Assembly (NCBI RefSeq): GCF_000330885.1
Contig: NC_020059.1
Location: forward strand, 2,779,001-2,843,000
Reading direction: 5' to 3'
Length of the DNA: 64,000 nucleotides
Origin: Rhizobium tropici CIAT 899
GTDB lineage: Bacteria > Pseudomonadota > Alphaproteobacteria > Rhizobiales > Rhizobiaceae
The position numbers were made by a program, and so were the translations under genes. Below, piece after piece: positions 62,637-64,000 of the stretch (within the stretch, counting starts at the first letter, position 1; each line of letters opens with the position of its first letter). The notes under the pieces were generated by a model. The model did not search any database, was not told where the DNA came from, and worked only from the letters and a program-made list of their open reading frames with translations.

Positions 62637-62764
62637 GGCAGAACCCTCTCCACGGGTGAATCAAGGGACACGAAGCCCGCGCCCGCAGCCCAGAAGGCGC
62701 CACGAGCATTACAAAATCGAGACTTGGAACAGCGGCCGGGAGCTAAGCCCTCCGGCCGTATGAA

Positions 62765-63952
62765 TTACTTGGCGGCGACCTTTTCTTCCGGCTTCGGATC
62801 GACCACGGCGCCCGGGCGAACCCGCTGCAGACCGTTGACGATGATCCGGTCACCGGCATTGAGGCCCGAGGTGACGACGCGCAGGCCATCCGAGGTATCA
62901 CCGAGACTGATCGGGCGATATTCGACCTTGTTGTCTGCACCGACCACGAAGACGAACTTCTTGTCCTGGTCGGTGCCGATCGCGCGCTCGCTGATGAGCA
63001 ACTTGTTCTCGGCCTTCGGCTGGCCCATGCGGACCCGCACGAACTGACCTGGGATGAGACGACCGCCCGGATTGTCGAATACGGCGCGAACGCTGACGGT
63101 GCCGCTCGCCGCATCGACCTCGTTGTCGATCAACTGCAATTTGCCCTTGATCGGCGTGCCATTGTCGCTTGCCGTACCGATCTGAACCGGGATCTGCTCG
63201 ACCGGCGGAAAAGCGCCTCCGGTTGTCGGCAGTTCGGCCAGAGCCTGGGTGACGGTCTGCTCGTTGGCGCTGAAGCTCGCATAGATCGGATCGACCGAAA
63301 CCAGCGTCGTCAATGCCGGCGACGTCGAGCCGGCCGCCACGAGATTGCCGACGGTAACGGCGATCTTGCCGACCCGGCCGGCGATCGGGGCACGGACCTG
63401 CGTATAGTCGAGGTTCAACTGCGCGGTCTGAAGGGCCGCTTGCGCTGCCTTCAGATTGGCTTCTGCCTCGGCAGAGTTGCTGGTGCGGGTATCCATGTCG
63501 CTCTGCGAAATCGTCTTGTTGTCGAAGAGCTTCCGGCCGCGATCGATTTCGACTTTGGCGAGATCGAGCTTGGCTTTTGCCGCCCCGACCTGCGCCTGAG
63601 CTTGAGCAACCACCGCCTCATAGGGCGCCGGATCGATCGTCACAAGCAGATCGCCTTGCTTGACCAGCGCGCCTTCGCGGAAATGCACTGATTGAATCGC
63701 GCCAGCGACACGCGGACGGATCTCGACACGGTCGATAGCCTCCAGGCGGCCGGAAAATTCCTGCCAGGATGTGACGTCACGCGGCTCGACCGCCGCAACC
63801 GTGACCGGGATAGCCGGCGGTGCGGCCTGGCTTGCCGCCTCGGTCGCCTGGGCGCCGCGCGGCAGATCCAGATAGAAGGCCGCGCCTGCAACAGCCGCAG
63901 CAACACCCATGCCGGCGCCCCACAGGGCCCAGCGCTTATCGTTGGACTTCAT
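62765..63952 (-). CDS. RND efflux periplasmic adaptor (membrane fusion protein)
   Basis: 395 residues. An N-terminal membrane anchor (WALWGAGMGVAAAVAGAAFYL, 8-28) is followed by the lipoyl half-motifs RVEIRPRVAGAIQSVHFREGALVKQGDLLVTIDP and YTQVRAPIAGRVGKIAVTVGNLV, a helical hairpin (about 105-175) and the beta-barrel region with FDNPGGRLIPGQFVRVRM. It bridges the RND permease and an outer-membrane channel. AGGAG precedes the ATG. It is the first gene of the efflux operon. A regulator, if adjacent, would lie beyond the right edge. Confidence 0.95.
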   Translation of the reverse strand: MKSNDKRWALWGAGMGVAAAVAGAAFYLDLPRGAQATEAASQAAPPAIPVTVAAVEPRDVTSWQEFSGRLEAIDRVEIRPRVAGAIQSVHFREGALVKQGDLLVTIDPAPYEAVVAQAQAQVGAAKAKLDLAKVEIDRGRKLFDNKTISQSDMDTRTSNSAEAEANLKAAQAALQTAQLNLDYTQVRAPIAGRVGKIAVTVGNLVAAGSTSPALTTLVSVDPIYASFSANEQTVTQALAELPTTGGAFPPVEQIPVQIGTASDNGTPIKGKLQLIDNEVDAASGTVSVRAVFDNPGGRLIPGQFVRVRMGQPKAENKLLISERAIGTDQDKKFVFVVGADNKVEYRPISLGDTSDGLRVVTSGLNAGDRIIVNGLQRVRPGAVVDPKPEEKVAAK

Positions 63953-64000
63953 GTCAGTCTCTCCTTTGGCCCCGTCTTGGGATACGGGACCGCAAATTCC

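Overview
The window reads as a chromosomal segment of an alphaproteobacterium of the Rhizobium/Agrobacterium group. The evidence is the master cell-cycle genes ctrA, chpT and a sciP homologue, a urease operon with rhizobial gene order, an rpoH sigma factor, the rkpK/lpsL nucleotide-sugar pair, GANTC sites upstream of ctrA, and three copies of palindromic intergenic repeats of the kind known from Rhizobiaceae. Housekeeping genes (purA, ung, rpoH, ctrA) argue for the main chromosome. Genes are closely spaced and mostly in short same-strand operons. No tRNA, rRNA, CRISPR array or prophage was seen.

Layout: 1-2045 (minus) holds ureD-ureA-DUF1272-ureB and a truncated LprI-like gene at the window edge. 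A hydroxyacid dehydrogenase follows at 2350-3321. 3469-9085 (minus) is a complete branched-chain amino acid ABC transporter, livH-M-G-F, then a small membrane protein, then livJ. An IS1111-group IS110 element (about 9447-10721) lies between this transporter and a methyl-glycine catabolic block: a dimethylglycine/sarcosine dehydrogenase and the heterotetrameric sarcosine oxidase soxB-D-A-G (10748-18448). cysQ diverges from soxB.

19873-25152 is a cell-cycle and envelope island: sciP, a GNAT gene, fliJ, ctrA, an IS200 insertion, a stand-alone receiver protein, chpT and eipA. A coiled-coil membrane protein, RNA-modification genes (a TrmH-type methyltransferase and an RluA-type pseudouridine synthase), rpoH, a very acidic His/Pro-rich membrane protein and purA run to 34075. 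Then come UDP-glucuronate/UDP-galacturonate supply (ugd, lpsL), small redox and detoxification genes (flavin reductase, VOC, RidA, mhqO-mhqD), a Phd/PIN toxin-antitoxin module with a perfect operator-like palindrome, and ung. A second dimethylglycine dehydrogenase sits with a choline-kinase-like gene opposite a DeoR regulator.

The end of the window has a Hint-domain protein, a LysR/YeiH pair, a PAS-GGDEF-EAL protein, a sugar-acid dehydratase with a beta-hydroxyacid dehydrogenase, and an RND efflux pump with its adaptor. The observations most worth checking are the three palindromic repeats that each supply the stop codon of the adjacent gene, the IS1111 element with recognisable subterminal inverted repeats and a possible guide-RNA region, the promoter architecture of the ctrA island, a motif shared upstream of the first dimethylglycine dehydrogenase and mhqO, and the Hint-domain protein. 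I found no clearly new multi-gene system; most of the window is conserved rhizobial core.
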